64,000 nt of DNA from Paenibacillus sp. RC67 (GTDB taxonomy: Bacteria; Bacillota; Bacilli; Paenibacillales; NBRC-103111): positions 1,964,001 to 2,028,000 of the forward strand of contig NZ_CP125098.1 of NCBI RefSeq assembly GCF_030020805.1, in the 5' to 3' direction. Positions 17,810 to 28,184 of this stretch are shown here, in pieces (positions within the stretch are counted from its first letter, which is position 1; each line of letters begins with the position of its first letter). The translations under genes and the position numbers were made by a program. Under the pieces are notes generated by a model that saw only the letters and a list, made by a program, of their open reading frames with translations, was not told where the DNA came from and did not search any database.

Positions 17810-19747
17810 CTATGTTCCGAAGCTGAGATTTTTCATCTCTTCCGGCCGCATCGCTTTCAATTGCTTTTGATACAGATCTCGATAAAGTCCACCTTGCTGC
17901 AGCAGATCTTGGTGTGTACCATGCTCTACAATCTCCCCTTGGTCGAAGACGAGAATTTGATCGGCCCGTACGACGGTAGCCAATCGATGGGCAATAATGA
18001 AGGTCGTTCGATCCTTCATTAAAAGCTCTAATGCTTCGGTTACGAGCGCCTCGGATTCCGCATCCAGAGCGGAGGTTGCTTCATCCAGAATTAGAATGCG
18101 CGGATTTTTGAGCAGCGCCCGCGCAATAGCAATGCGCTGCTTTTGTCCCCCTGACAAACGAACGCCCCGTTCGCCGACGACCGTATCATAGCCCAGTTCC
18201 ATATCGCTGATAAAACCGTGAGCATTTGCCGCTCGAGCCGCTTGGATAACCTGTTTCTTGTCTGCTTTCGGGTTGCCGTAGGCAATGTTATCGAAGATAG
18301 TGCCTGAGAACAGCATATTGTCCTGCAGCACGATGGCAATTTGCTTGCGCACATCGTATACGTCATAATCCCTCAGATCGACACCGTCCAAATAGACGCT
18401 GCCCTCATCGGGATCGTAGAAGCGTGGAATAAGGTTAATCAAAGTAGATTTCCCCGCACCGCTTGGTCCAACAAGTGCGACAACATCGCCTGGACGAACC
18501 TTAAAGCTAATGTTTTTCAATGCAATACGCTTTTCCGTTACCATAGGTGGCGGGTCGAGTTTAGTTTTTGGTGGAATAATATAAAATTTTTTGGCGGGCT
18601 CAGCCATTTCTACCAAGTCCGGATCAAATGTCTTGCCGGGTTCTTTCTTCACCTCAGGACGTTCGGAAACGTAGGTGAAGGAAACTTTGTTGAACACGAT
18701 GCCGCCCTTGCAATGCTTAAGAGGTACTGGATTTTCCTTGACCGTAATTTCTGGTTCAATATCGAATACCTCAAAAATTCGTTCAATATTGCTCATTGAG
18801 TTTTGAATCGTTACATTGGCTTCGGCAAAACGTTGGATTGGCCCGTATAGCTGGCTCAAATAAGCTTGGAATGCGATAAGCGAGCCGATGGACAATTGTC
18901 CTTTTAACACCAGCAAGCCTCCGGTAAACCAAATAATAATTCCGCCTGTTTGGGTAAACGTTTGGCTTAGTCTACCTAAAGAATTGCCCAAGAGCTGAGC
19001 TTTGTTGGAGTGGGATATATGATTTTTGGCCTGCTTTTCAAATCGCTCCATTTCTGCTTGTTCCTGATTAAACGATTGAACGACCTTCATGCCCGATATT
19101 TTCTCGACAAGCACTCCGTTGATGCGCTCCATTTGTCTATGGACAGAACGCCAAGATAGCCGGATACGCACGTTAAGATTGGTGAAGGTCAAGTAATAGA
19201 GCGGCAAAAGCCACAACGACAATAAGGCAAGCTGCCAATGAAGATTGAAGAGCAGGAATCCGGCAAAAAGGACGAGAAACATATCGATAACTAAATTAAT
19301 AACACCGCCGTTAACAAGATTTTGCGCTCCATTGACATCGTTCATAATTCTCGAGACGATGCTGCCGACCTGCCTGTTATCGTAAAAGCGCTGCGACAGC
19401 TTTTGCATATGCTCATAGAGCTGATGGCGAATATCATAGACCATCCGGTTTCCAAGCCGGAATGTAATCGTATTGCGTAAAAAATTGATCCATATGCCAA
19501 ACGCGTAGACGATAGCCAAGAAGCTGACTGCATTCCATAAATTCCAGTAGCCTTCTTTCTTGGGTAGCACGTCGTCGATTAGTATTTTGGTCATCCAGGG
19601 GCCAATTAGCGGCACAGCGAATTGAAAAATACCCAATATCAATATGAGCAAAAGGGTCAATCGGTAGGGCTTCAAGAAAGTTAAGTACCTATGAACAAGC
19701 TTCTTTTTATCTGTTGTCTGATCCGGGTTCTGAGCGGATGCATTCAT
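17810..19747 (-). CDS. ABC exporter, fused permease and ATPase
   Basis: A 645-residue type I exporter half-transporter. The N-terminal domain has six membrane segments. The ATPase domain has Walker A (GPSGAGKSTL), signature (LSGGQKQR), Walker B (ILILDEATSALD) and the H-loop (IAHRLATVVRA). Oddly, an extra block of about 45 residues, rich in Pro/Lys/Glu, lies near residues 358-402. It sits between the A-loop tyrosine (VSFTY) and the next strand (ALKNISFKV), where most relatives have around ten residues. It probably works as a homodimer; the substrate is unknown. The ATG follows GGGAGGAATTGC. Confidence 0.92.
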   Translation of the reverse strand: MNASAQNPDQTTDKKKLVHRYLTFLKPYRLTLLLILILGIFQFAVPLIGPWMTKILIDDVLPKKEGYWNLWNAVSFLAIVYAFGIWINFLRNTITFRLGNRMVYDIRHQLYEHMQKLSQRFYDNRQVGSIVSRIMNDVNGAQNLVNGGVINLVIDMFLVLFAGFLLFNLHWQLALLSLWLLPLYYLTFTNLNVRIRLSWRSVHRQMERINGVLVEKISGMKVVQSFNQEQAEMERFEKQAKNHISHSNKAQLLGNSLGRLSQTFTQTGGIIIWFTGGLLVLKGQLSIGSLIAFQAYLSQLYGPIQRFAEANVTIQNSMSNIERIFEVFDIEPEITVKENPVPLKHCKGGIVFNKVSFTYVSERPEVKKEPGKTFDPDLVEMAEPAKKFYIIPPKTKLDPPPMVTEKRIALKNISFKVRPGDVVALVGPSGAGKSTLINLIPRFYDPDEGSVYLDGVDLRDYDVYDVRKQIAIVLQDNMLFSGTIFDNIAYGNPKADKKQVIQAARAANAHGFISDMELGYDTVVGERGVRLSGGQKQRIAIARALLKNPRILILDEATSALDAESEALVTEALELLMKDRTTFIIAHRLATVVRADQILVFDQGEIVEHGTHQDLLQQGGLYRDLYQKQLKAMRPEEMKNLSFGT

Positions 19748-19896
19748 GCAATTCCTCCCTGCGATTGTCGTAAATTTCCAACAAGTTAGACATTAACATA
19801 GTAGCGCATAAATAAAAATGAATGATTCCTTCAATAAACATGGACTATTTTGCTTCATTGCAAAGCTCTTTCTTCTATTAATAATGGGGGCGCCAG

Positions 19897-19917
19897 GAGG
19901 TAAATAGTTACTACCTC
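19897..19917. promoter_or_regulatory. Palindromic operator candidate in a divergent promoter region
   Basis: GAGGTA-AATAGTTAC-TACCTC is an inverted repeat with an inner GTAA-ATAG-TTAC arm. It lies between the divergent ABC exporter and the ATPase gene. The regulator is unknown. The rest of the 19748-20001 gap shows only a TACAAT-like hexamer near 19960. Confidence 0.35.
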
Positions 19918-20001
19918 AACCAATTATTCACACCATCTTCACACGGAATTCATTACAATAGTTTCTAAGATTAAGTAAATTTGTACGTGGAGGCGGGAAA
20001 T

Positions 20002-21123
20002 ATGGCGAGAATTCTTATCAATCATCTCTATAAACGATACGGCAAGGACAAACAACCGGTCGTAAAGGATTTCCATTTGGAAATCAAGGATAAAGAGTTT
20101 CTGGTCTTTGTAGGACCATCCGGCTGTGGGAAATCAACGACACTAAGGATGATTGCCGGTTTGGAGGATATTTCCGAAGGCGAAATCTACATTGGCGATA
20201 CATTAGTTAACGATTTGCCTCCGAAGGATCGGGACATTGCAATGGTGTTCCAGAACTATGCGTTGTATCCGAATATGAGCGTTTATGAAAACATCGCTTT
20301 CGGTCTTCGTCTTCGCAAGCTGCCTAAGCATGAAATCGATTTGGCTGTAAAACGTGCCGCTCGTGTACTCGAAATCGAGCAGTATTTGAACCGCAAGCCA
20401 AGAAACCTGTCCGGGGGCCAAAGACAAAGGGTTGCTCTGGGGCGCGCGATCGTGCGTAATCCTCAAGTATTCTTAATGGATGAGCCGCTCTCCAACTTGG
20501 ATGCGAAGCTTCGTGTACAGATGAGAACTGAAATTATTAAGCTTCACAAGACACTTGGTGTAACGATGATTTACGTAACGCATGATCAGATTGAAGCGAT
20601 GACAATGGGAGATCGTATCGTTGTAATGAAAGCTGGAATCATCCAGCAGGTCGATACGCCTGAGGTTATATATACGAATCCTGCCAATACTTTCGTTGCC
20701 AGCTTTATCGGCTCACCTCCAATGAACTTTATTGACGGCCGTATTACAGAGAATGCCCAAGGTAAACTCGAGTTTCACACCCAACGCTTCTCATTGGCTA
20801 TTCCGGAAGGCAAAGCCCATTCCCTAATCAAGAACAAACAGGTCAATAAAGTGGTTACGTTGGGAGTCAGACCGGAGAACATCAGTCTTGAAGAAATGGT
20901 ATTTCAAGCGTATCCGAATGCGATCATTCCGGGGATTCACAAGCTGAGTGAATTGATGGGTGCGGACAGGTTCCTCCATTTGGATATCGGACAAGAACGT
21001 ATGTTGACGGTAAGGGTAAACCCGCGCTATCACTACGATGAGGAAGATAAAGTTCAGGTTGCCGTCGACATGTCGAAAGCATTGTTCTTCTTCAGTGAAA
21101 CCGGCGAACGGATTATGGATTAA
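20002..21123 (+). CDS. MsmX/UgpC-like ABC transporter ATP-binding protein
   Basis: A 373-residue ATPase of CUT1 sugar importers. It has Walker A (GPSGCGKST), signature (LSGGQRQR), Walker B followed by the D-loop (VFLMDEPLSNLDAKLR), the H-loop (VTHDQIEAM) and a C-terminal regulatory domain (GVRPENISLEE). Such MsmX-like ATPases in Bacillus serve several importers. It is the only importer ATPase in the window, although four permease pairs are encoded here. ATG 20002 follows GTGGAGG; the TTG at 19981 is less likely. It is first in a transport locus, 30 bases ahead of the solute-binding protein. Confidence 0.95.
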   Translation: MARILINHLYKRYGKDKQPVVKDFHLEIKDKEFLVFVGPSGCGKSTTLRMIAGLEDISEGEIYIGDTLVNDLPPKDRDIAMVFQNYALYPNMSVYENIAFGLRLRKLPKHEIDLAVKRAARVLEIEQYLNRKPRNLSGGQRQRVALGRAIVRNPQVFLMDEPLSNLDAKLRVQMRTEIIKLHKTLGVTMIYVTHDQIEAMTMGDRIVVMKAGIIQQVDTPEVIYTNPANTFVASFIGSPPMNFIDGRITENAQGKLEFHTQRFSLAIPEGKAHSLIKNKQVNKVVTLGVRPENISLEEMVFQAYPNAIIPGIHKLSELMGADRFLHLDIGQERMLTVRVNPRYHYDEEDKVQVAVDMSKALFFFSETGERIMD

Positions 21124-21153
21124 TATACGGCGTAAGGGAAAGGAGTGACTGAA

Positions 21154-24147
21154 TTGCAAGCTGTAAAATGGAAACGCATACGTAATCGTTTTCTCGCTGT
21201 GCTGCTGATTGGGGCCTTAGGTTTAACGTGCACAGAGATGCCAATCCTGCCTCAGCAAACGGCGCGAGCGGCTGATACGCCTGCCACAGCGGATGCGGCT
21301 AAAGCAGCCCAACCGGGGAATCAACAACGGCAAACGGTCAAAGCCAACGAATTTGAGCCTTACTATGCCAATGTATTGAAGGGCTGGAAAGATAAAGGGA
21401 TCAAGGATGGCGCGGCTCCAATTGAGATCAGCGCGACCAAAACATCCAAGAAATCGGATGAATCCGTGGCAAAGGTAGGAAGCTACGAAGGAAAAAGCAA
21501 CGTTCTCTTGTGGAACAGCCCTAAAGAAAGCTGGGTCGAATATCAGGTCGATGTGCCGAATGACGGTTTGTACGAGATGCATGTTTCTTACCGTCCATAC
21601 ACAGGCAACGGGCTTCGTCGTCCGATTAGCTGGGATGTGAAGCTGGACGGTGCACACCCGTTCCGTGAAGCTTCTTCCATTACATTGTATCGCGAATGGA
21701 AAGATGCTCGACCAATTAAGAAAGATATCGACGGGAATGACATTCGCCCGAAATCGGAGGATATTTCCAGTTGGTCGGTGAAACCGTTAAGAGATGCTGG
21801 AGGCGCTTACTCCGAGCCACTGCAATGGTATTTCAGCAAGGGAACACATACGATTCGCCTACAAGGCTTTGAGCCGATTGCGCTGGAATCCATTAAGCTG
21901 GTTCCGCAAACGAAGCTGAAATCATACAAAGATGTCAACGCTTCTTATCCGCAATCCAAGCCTGTTCAAGCAGAAGCTGTAACTCTGCAAGCCGAAGAAG
22001 TGAAGTCGAAGAACGATTCGGCCATTCAAATGGTATCCGACACGGATCAAAGATCAGTACCTTTGGCTAAAGGTAAAATTACGTTCAACAGCATAGGTGG
22101 TAAAAAATGGTATGACCAGAACCAAGAAATTACTTGGTCCATCGATGTACCTGAATCAGGCAAATACAAGCTTGGCGTGCGTGCGCTTCAAAACACGATT
22201 TCGCAAAAAGCTTCCTTTAGACGCATTGCCATTGACGGCAAGGTTCCTTTTGAGGAAATGCTTGCTTATCGGTTCTCCTATGATACAGGCTGGAAAGGGA
22301 TTACATTGTCTGATGATCAAGGCAAGCCCTATGAGTTTTACTTGGAAAAAGGAACTCATACTTTGACCATGTCCGTAACGCATGCTCCTTTTAAACCGAT
22401 CATTATCGGAATCGAGGAAATTACGGATATTCTTCAAGGGATCGATCAGGATCTGAAATCGCTTACGGGCGGTCAGGATGACAAAAACCGGACCTGGAAA
22501 ATTGCTCAGGACATGCCAGACTTGCCGAAGCGTCTGACCGTTGTTTCCGATTTGCTCAAGAAGCTGTCCGCACAGGTTCAGCAAGTGAACGGCCGCAAAG
22601 ATAATGTCAGCGAAAGCATGAACACCTCTATTAAAGATATTGAGGAGCTGCTGAGCAAAGTCGATGATATTCCGTACCGCAAAGATACAATTACAACGAC
22701 GAATGAGAAAGTAAGCAAATTCATTGAGACATTGGTTCAACAGCCGCTTCAGTTCGATGAAGTTTACTATGCTCCTGTAGAAAAAAGCTTCCCTGACATG
22801 GAAGCATCCTTCTTCTCGAAGATGAAAGGTATGGTTGTCAATTTCTTCTACTCATTCCAAACGAAAAATAAATTGAGTGACATGGACGATAATGTTCTGA
22901 ACGTATGGGTTCAGCGCGGTCGTGACTACGTTACTCAATTGCAGGAGCTTACGGATGAGACCTTCACACCGGAAACCGGCATTCAAGTAAAAGTCAACTT
23001 GCTGCCTAATGCTCAGCTGCTTGTATTGGCTAATGCAGCAGGCATCCAGCCGGATATTGCGCTTGGTTTATCTCAAGATTTGCCGGTCGATTACGCGATT
23101 CGGAACAGTATTTATGATATTTCGAAATTCCCGGATTTTAAGGATCTTTATAAAAACTACAGCCCGGGCTCATGGCTTCCTTTCTATTACAATAAAGGCT
23201 ACTACGCAGTACCGGAAACGCAATCCTTCCACGTGCTGTACTATCGTAAAGATATCTTAAGCCGTCTGGGCTTAGCGATTCCGAATACATGGAACGATGT
23301 ATACGATATGCTGCCGACGCTGCAGCAAAATTACATGAACTTCTATATGCCACCGACGGAATATATGACTTTCGTGTATCAGAACAATGCAGACTTTTTT
23401 GATAAAGACGGTGCCAAAACCGCTCTGGACAGACCGGAAGGCTTTAAAGCTTTCAAAGAGTGGACCGATTTGTTCAATATTTATGCCATGGACCGTTCTG
23501 TAACCAGCTTCCTGCAGCATTTCCGTAAAGGCGATATGCCGATCGGTTTTGCAGATTACAATATGTACATTCAATTGTCGGCAGCTGCTCCGGAGTTAAA
23601 CGGAGCTTGGGGTATCGCTCAAATTCCGGGTACGATGCAGCCGGACGGATCGATTTCTCGTTGGTCAGGTGGCGGTCAAACATCAGGAGTCATATTCAAT
23701 AAATCGAATAAGAAAGATCAAGCATGGAAATTTATGAAATGGTGGGCGTCTGCAGATACGCAAGAACGTTACGGCTCCGATTTGGAAGCCTTTAACGGAG
23801 TCGCCTTCCGGTGGAATACAGCCAATGTCGAAGCCTTCTCCAAGCTTCCTTGGAAAAGAGAAGATGCCAACGTCATTCTGGATCAGTGGAAATGGTATAA
23901 GGATATGCCGAACCTGCCAGGCGGATATTTCGTAGGTCGTGAAATCAATAATGCATGGAACCGAGCCGTCGTAGACGGAATGAATTACCGAAGCTCCTTG
24001 GAGACAACCGTTATGGATATTAACAGGGAGTTAAGGCGTAAGCAGCAGGAATTCGGTTTTATCGATGAAAATGGGAATGTCATCAAAACGATGGACCTTC
24101 CAGTAGTCGATAAGCCTTGGGATGGGGTGAATCCGTATGTTAAGTAA
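21154..24147 (+). CDS. Oversized extracellular solute-binding protein with N-terminal sugar-binding-like domains
   Basis: About 997 residues, more than twice the usual 420-460. A signal peptide ends ARA-ADTP with no proper lipobox, so it is probably not lipid-anchored. Two beta-sandwich regions follow (about residues 50-250 and 270-425). Both have the pattern [17 protein letters not shown] / [17 protein letters not shown] and end with a 'KGTHT' loop, as in carbohydrate-binding modules. A helical linker (about 425-540) leads to a CUT1 binding-protein fold ([37 protein letters not shown]). The start is TTG 21154 behind AAAGGAG. It should collect a glycan or oligosaccharide at the cell wall. Confidence 0.88.
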   Translation: MQAVKWKRIRNRFLAVLLIGALGLTCTEMPILPQQTARAADTPATADAAKAAQPGNQQRQTVKANEFEPYYANVLKGWKDKGIKDGAAPIEISATKTSKKSDESVAKVGSYEGKSNVLLWNSPKESWVEYQVDVPNDGLYEMHVSYRPYTGNGLRRPISWDVKLDGAHPFREASSITLYREWKDARPIKKDIDGNDIRPKSEDISSWSVKPLRDAGGAYSEPLQWYFSKGTHTIRLQGFEPIALESIKLVPQTKLKSYKDVNASYPQSKPVQAEAVTLQAEEVKSKNDSAIQMVSDTDQRSVPLAKGKITFNSIGGKKWYDQNQEITWSIDVPESGKYKLGVRALQNTISQKASFRRIAIDGKVPFEEMLAYRFSYDTGWKGITLSDDQGKPYEFYLEKGTHTLTMSVTHAPFKPIIIGIEEITDILQGIDQDLKSLTGGQDDKNRTWKIAQDMPDLPKRLTVVSDLLKKLSAQVQQVNGRKDNVSESMNTSIKDIEELLSKVDDIPYRKDTITTTNEKVSKFIETLVQQPLQFDEVYYAPVEKSFPDMEASFFSKMKGMVVNFFYSFQTKNKLSDMDDNVLNVWVQRGRDYVTQLQELTDETFTPETGIQVKVNLLPNAQLLVLANAAGIQPDIALGLSQDLPVDYAIRNSIYDISKFPDFKDLYKNYSPGSWLPFYYNKGYYAVPETQSFHVLYYRKDILSRLGLAIPNTWNDVYDMLPTLQQNYMNFYMPPTEYMTFVYQNNADFFDKDGAKTALDRPEGFKAFKEWTDLFNIYAMDRSVTSFLQHFRKGDMPIGFADYNMYIQLSAAAPELNGAWGIAQIPGTMQPDGSISRWSGGGQTSGVIFNKSNKKDQAWKFMKWWASADTQERYGSDLEAFNGVAFRWNTANVEAFSKLPWKREDANVILDQWKWYKDMPNLPGGYFVGREINNAWNRAVVDGMNYRSSLETTVMDINRELRRKQQEFGFIDENGNVIKTMDLPVVDKPWDGVNPYVK

Positions 24148-25114
24148 CCAAGCAAGCCTATCAACGAAAGCGGCCGCTCCGGTCAAGCTGACATGGACGG
24201 ATAAGGCGAAGACTCTTCTGTCCGAAATGTGGTCGTTCCGTTTATCCTATTTGTTTATTGCACCATTTATGTTGTGCTTTCTCGCCTTTATCGTGGTACC
24301 CGTTTTAGCGGCGATTGCATTAAGCTTTACATACTTTAATGCCATCGAACCACCACGTTTTATTGGTTGGACGAATTTTCAAAACTTAATTTCGCAGGAT
24401 TTGACCTTCTTGAAATATGCTTTACCTAATACGTTTAAGTTTGCAATAATCGTAGGTCCTGGTGGCTACATTCTGGCGTTCTTGCTTGCATGGCTCATTA
24501 CGCAGCTGCCGGCCGGATTACGCAAATGGTTCGCACTTGCGATGTACACCCCGTCGTTAACGATGGGGATCGCAATGTCGATCGTGTGGCTGCCACTCCT
24601 TTCTGGTGACCGTCTAGGTTACTTGAACAGTATTTTGCTGCAAATCGGTTTTATCGATGAACCACTGTTGTGGGTAACAGATAAAGCTTACCTGATGAAC
24701 TCCATGATCGTAGTTACGCTGTGGTCGAGTATGGGGGTTGGATTCTTGGCCATGATGGCCGGTATTTTGAACGTCAATCCGGAATTATATGAAGCCGGTC
24801 GTATCGATGGAATGAGCAGCAGGCTCCAGGAGATCTGGTACATCACGATCCCTTCCATGAAGCCGCAAATGCTGTTCGGAGCGGTCATGGCTATCGTGTC
24901 GACCTTTAAGGCCGGAGCGATTGGTGTGGAGCTGTCAGGACAAACACCGACTCCGCAGTATGCTGGGCATCTGATCATTAATCATATCGATGACTATGGA
25001 TTTATTCGATTTGAAATGGGTTATGCCGCTGCGATTTCCGTATTCTTGCTGGTCCTGATGTATTTGTCGAATAAGCTTAGCATGGGATTGTTCGGCTCCA
25101 AGGAGGATGAATAA
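24137..25114 (+). CDS. ABC transporter permease, MalF-like (first pair)
   Basis: A 325-residue permease with six membrane segments. The EAA loop reads [21 protein letters not shown]. Its start overlaps the end of the solute-binding gene by 11 bases, and its own stop overlaps the next permease, showing tight coupling. The first 45 residues are hydrophilic ([15 protein letters not shown]) and cytoplasmic. It forms a channel with the following permease, energised by the ATPase at 20002-21123. Confidence 0.92.
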   Translation: MLSNQASLSTKAAAPVKLTWTDKAKTLLSEMWSFRLSYLFIAPFMLCFLAFIVVPVLAAIALSFTYFNAIEPPRFIGWTNFQNLISQDLTFLKYALPNTFKFAIIVGPGGYILAFLLAWLITQLPAGLRKWFALAMYTPSLTMGIAMSIVWLPLLSGDRLGYLNSILLQIGFIDEPLLWVTDKAYLMNSMIVVTLWSSMGVGFLAMMAGILNVNPELYEAGRIDGMSSRLQEIWYITIPSMKPQMLFGAVMAIVSTFKAGAIGVELSGQTPTPQYAGHLIINHIDDYGFIRFEMGYAAAISVFLLVLMYLSNKLSMGLFGSKEDE

Positions 25115-26016
25115 TGCAAAACACAGCCGTTTGGTGGAAGAAAGTAGTGCCATGGAGTAAAAAATCCAAGCTGAATTCCATGGATACATTTCAAAAAATA
25201 CTTGTCTTCTTGCTTATAGTATTCTCGATATTCATGCTGCTTCCGTTGATCTACATTTTTAACCATGCGTTGAAGCCGTATCAGGAGCTATTTATTTATC
25301 CGCCGAATATTTTTGTTCGAGAACCGTCTTTTCAAAACTTTGTCGAGCTGTTTCTGGTAGCATCAAGCTCCACAGTACCGGTCACGCGCTATCTGTTCAA
25401 CAGCTTTGTCATTTCGGGCGGCGCGGTTGTATTTGTAACTATTGTAAGCGCACTGTGCGCTTATCCAATATCGAAACACAAGTTTCCAGGACATAAAGCG
25501 GTGTTCGCAACGATCATCTTGACGCTGATGTTCGCTCCGGAGGCCGTGCAAATTCCGCGGTACCTTGTGGCTAGTAATTTGGGCATAATGAATACCTATT
25601 TTGGTCACATTCTTCCCATTTTGGCGATGCCGGTCGGGGTCTTTCTACTAAAGCAGTTTATTGATCAGATGCCGAATGAATTGCTCGAAGCTGCCAGAAT
25701 CGATGGAGCTACCGAAATTCACATTTTCTTGAAAATCGTTATTCCGATTTGTATGCCTGCGGTAGCGACGGTAGCCATTCTGACGTTCCAAAGCTCCTGG
25801 GGCAATACGGAGACATCGACGCTCTTTATGCAGGATGACGAAATGAAGAACTTCCCGTTCTTCCTATCAACTTTAACCAATAACCTGGCGAACAACGTTG
25901 CAAGACAAGGTGCGGCAGCGGCGGCAGCTATGGTTATGTTCGTGCCGAACTTGATTATCTTCCTGATATTCCAAAATAAAGTTATCGCTACGATGGCCCA
26001 TTCCGGGATCAAATAA
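25114..26016 (+). CDS. ABC transporter permease, MalG-like (first pair)
   Basis: A 300-residue permease. Its EAA loop reads EAARIDGATEIHIFLKIVIP, with FLLKQFIDQMPNELL just before it. The start codon shares one base with the previous stop (TAATG) and follows AAGGAGGATG. It completes the first channel of the locus. Between the last two membrane segments it has an unusually long loop (SSWGNTETSTLFMQDDEMKN). Confidence 0.92.
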   Translation: MQNTAVWWKKVVPWSKKSKLNSMDTFQKILVFLLIVFSIFMLLPLIYIFNHALKPYQELFIYPPNIFVREPSFQNFVELFLVASSSTVPVTRYLFNSFVISGGAVVFVTIVSALCAYPISKHKFPGHKAVFATIILTLMFAPEAVQIPRYLVASNLGIMNTYFGHILPILAMPVGVFLLKQFIDQMPNELLEAARIDGATEIHIFLKIVIPICMPAVATVAILTFQSSWGNTETSTLFMQDDEMKNFPFFLSTLTNNLANNVARQGAAAAAAMVMFVPNLIIFLIFQNKVIATMAHSGIK

Positions 26017-26036
26017 TAGAGAAAGGAGGAAGAACC

Positions 26037-28184
26037 ATGTTAGTCAAAAAACGATGGCGCCGGCCGTTACTTCTTCTCCTGGCAATCACCATGTTTGCCT
26101 CGGTCATGATGCCTTTAACGGCTTTTGCCTGGGTGCCTTACGATACGAACTATAAGGACGGATTTGGTCAGCTCGTCTGGACACAATCTGCCTATACGCC
26201 GGTCGAGGTCTTGGGACGGGAGATTTATGTACCGGATCCTAAGGATCCCACTAAGCAGGTGTTCTCACCGCTCGTACAGCCTAAAGGCATATTTATCGAT
26301 ACGAAGGACAACATTTACATTGCCGATACAGGAAATAACCGAATCGTTCATTTGGATGAGAAGGGGAATTTCATACGGATTATTGATGTAAAAGAAAGTC
26401 CATTGAAAAAGCCTGAGGGCGTGTTCATTGATAAGAACGGCGATATTTATGTAGCCGACACAGGTAATAAGCGTGTACTGCGGTTGGACAGTAACGGCAA
26501 GATGATTCGCAAGTTCGAACGGCCGGATACGAAGTTCTTGCCTGAATCCTTTAAGTATGATCCGATCAAGGTTGCAGTAGATAAACGCGGCTTCCTTTAT
26601 ATTGCTACATTAGGCGGTTACCAAGGCTTGCTCCAATTGGATCCGGAAGGTAACTTCCAAAGCTTCTTTGGTGCCAATAAAACGGATTTTTCCGTAATGG
26701 ACGCTCTAAAACGGATGCTGTACACCCGTGAAATGTATTTGAGAGAAATCAGTAAGCTGCCGGGCTCTGTAAGCAGCGTTACGATTGATCAAAACGGCTT
26801 TATTTATACCGTGACTAAAGAAGTGCCCAATGGCCAGATTAAGAAGCTTAATATTGCAGGCAAAGACTTGCTGGCAACCAAGAATGATACCTCAGCAACG
26901 GGGGATGCAGTCAAAACGTTCGGGGAAGTCCGTTTTCCGAGCAGGGATAAGCTGACTCCTAAGCTGAATGATCTTACAGTTGACCGTAACGGCAACATTA
27001 CGGCTATTGATTCCACTTTAAAATATGTGAATCAGTACGATGCTAACGGCAATTTGTTGTTTTTCTGGTCGGGGGACACAAGCGCTTCTTCCTCCAAGCT
27101 AGGGGTAGTCAAGACGCCATCGGCGATTGCATCCAACTCTCAGAACCATTTGTTTATTTTGGATGAAGAAAACAACGTAGTGCAAGTGTTCCGCTTATCC
27201 GAATTCGGCGAGTTGGTTCATAAAGCGAACCAGCTGACACAGGAAGGCCGCTATGAAGAGAGCGAGAAGCCTTGGCAGGAAGTACTTCGTTTAAATGCTT
27301 ACTACACGCCGGCAATGCTGGGTCTAGCCAAAGCAGCTTACAAGAAGGGTGACTACGAATTAGCTGAGAAATTGTTCTATGATGCAGGGCAAATCCAAGG
27401 CTATTCGGATTCCTTCTGGCAAATCCGATTGCTGTGGTTCCAGAAAAATTTCGGTTTGTTAATGAACATTCTCATTTTTGTCGGTCTCGCTTACTTCTTA
27501 TTTGAACGACTCACGCGCAAACGTGAATTCCGTAAAAAATGGCGTAACCGCCAAAGATCGAAAATACCTTTGGTTGTTCAACTGAAGCATGCATTCTACA
27601 TTTTGAAGCATCCGATCGACGGATTCAGTGCCATTCGTTACGAAGGAAAAGGCGGATTTGCAAGCAGTACAATCATGCTGCTGCTGGCGTTGGTTTCATT
27701 TTGTATCTACCGAGCCTTCACCAACTTCACCTTTAACCCGGCAGTTGTTCTGGATGTTAATCTGATTACGGTGTTCTTCCAGTTTATGGTGTTATGGGTA
27801 GGCTGGATCGTTTCCAACTACTTGATAAGTACGATTTATCGCGGTGAGGGCCGATTCAGAGATGTTGCTTTCGGCAGCACGTATGCTTTGTTCCCGATTG
27901 CACTGGTAGGATTGCCGTTAACATTGATTTCCAACGCGATGACGTTAAGTGAAAGCGCGATTTACTCTTTCTTGCAAGTGGCCATGATGATATGGGTCGG
28001 GGCACTGATGTTCTGGAAAGTACAATCCATGCAAAACTATAGCGTCGGCGAAACGATCATGAATATTTTCTTATCGCTTGTAACGATGACGCTTCTGGGT
28101 GTTCTCATATTCATTACATTCGGATTAAGCAGTGAGATGAAAGACTTCTTCTATTCGATCTATCAGGAGGTGACGATCCGATGA
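26037..28184 (+). CDS. NHL-repeat, TPR and Yip1-domain membrane protein
   Basis: A 715-residue mosaic. A signal peptide (about residues 1-31) precedes an extracellular beta-propeller of NHL-type repeats (about 80-385), each with the pattern GIFIDTKDNIYIADTGNNRIVHLD. A short TPR-like region follows (about 400-460, EEAEKPWQEVLRLNAYYTPAMLGLAKAAYKKGD-like). A membrane helix (about 475-492) and a C-terminal Yip1-type bundle of five helices (about 545-715) complete it. The outside propeller suggests binding of protein or glycan near the transporter. It follows GAAAGGAGG and overlaps the next gene by four bases. Its function in transport is unknown. Confidence 0.85.
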   Translation: MLVKKRWRRPLLLLLAITMFASVMMPLTAFAWVPYDTNYKDGFGQLVWTQSAYTPVEVLGREIYVPDPKDPTKQVFSPLVQPKGIFIDTKDNIYIADTGNNRIVHLDEKGNFIRIIDVKESPLKKPEGVFIDKNGDIYVADTGNKRVLRLDSNGKMIRKFERPDTKFLPESFKYDPIKVAVDKRGFLYIATLGGYQGLLQLDPEGNFQSFFGANKTDFSVMDALKRMLYTREMYLREISKLPGSVSSVTIDQNGFIYTVTKEVPNGQIKKLNIAGKDLLATKNDTSATGDAVKTFGEVRFPSRDKLTPKLNDLTVDRNGNITAIDSTLKYVNQYDANGNLLFFWSGDTSASSSKLGVVKTPSAIASNSQNHLFILDEENNVVQVFRLSEFGELVHKANQLTQEGRYEESEKPWQEVLRLNAYYTPAMLGLAKAAYKKGDYELAEKLFYDAGQIQGYSDSFWQIRLLWFQKNFGLLMNILIFVGLAYFLFERLTRKREFRKKWRNRQRSKIPLVVQLKHAFYILKHPIDGFSAIRYEGKGGFASSTIMLLLALVSFCIYRAFTNFTFNPAVVLDVNLITVFFQFMVLWVGWIVSNYLISTIYRGEGRFRDVAFGSTYALFPIALVGLPLTLISNAMTLSESAIYSFLQVAMMIWVGALMFWKVQSMQNYSVGETIMNIFLSLVTMTLLGVLIFITFGLSSEMKDFFYSIYQEVTIR

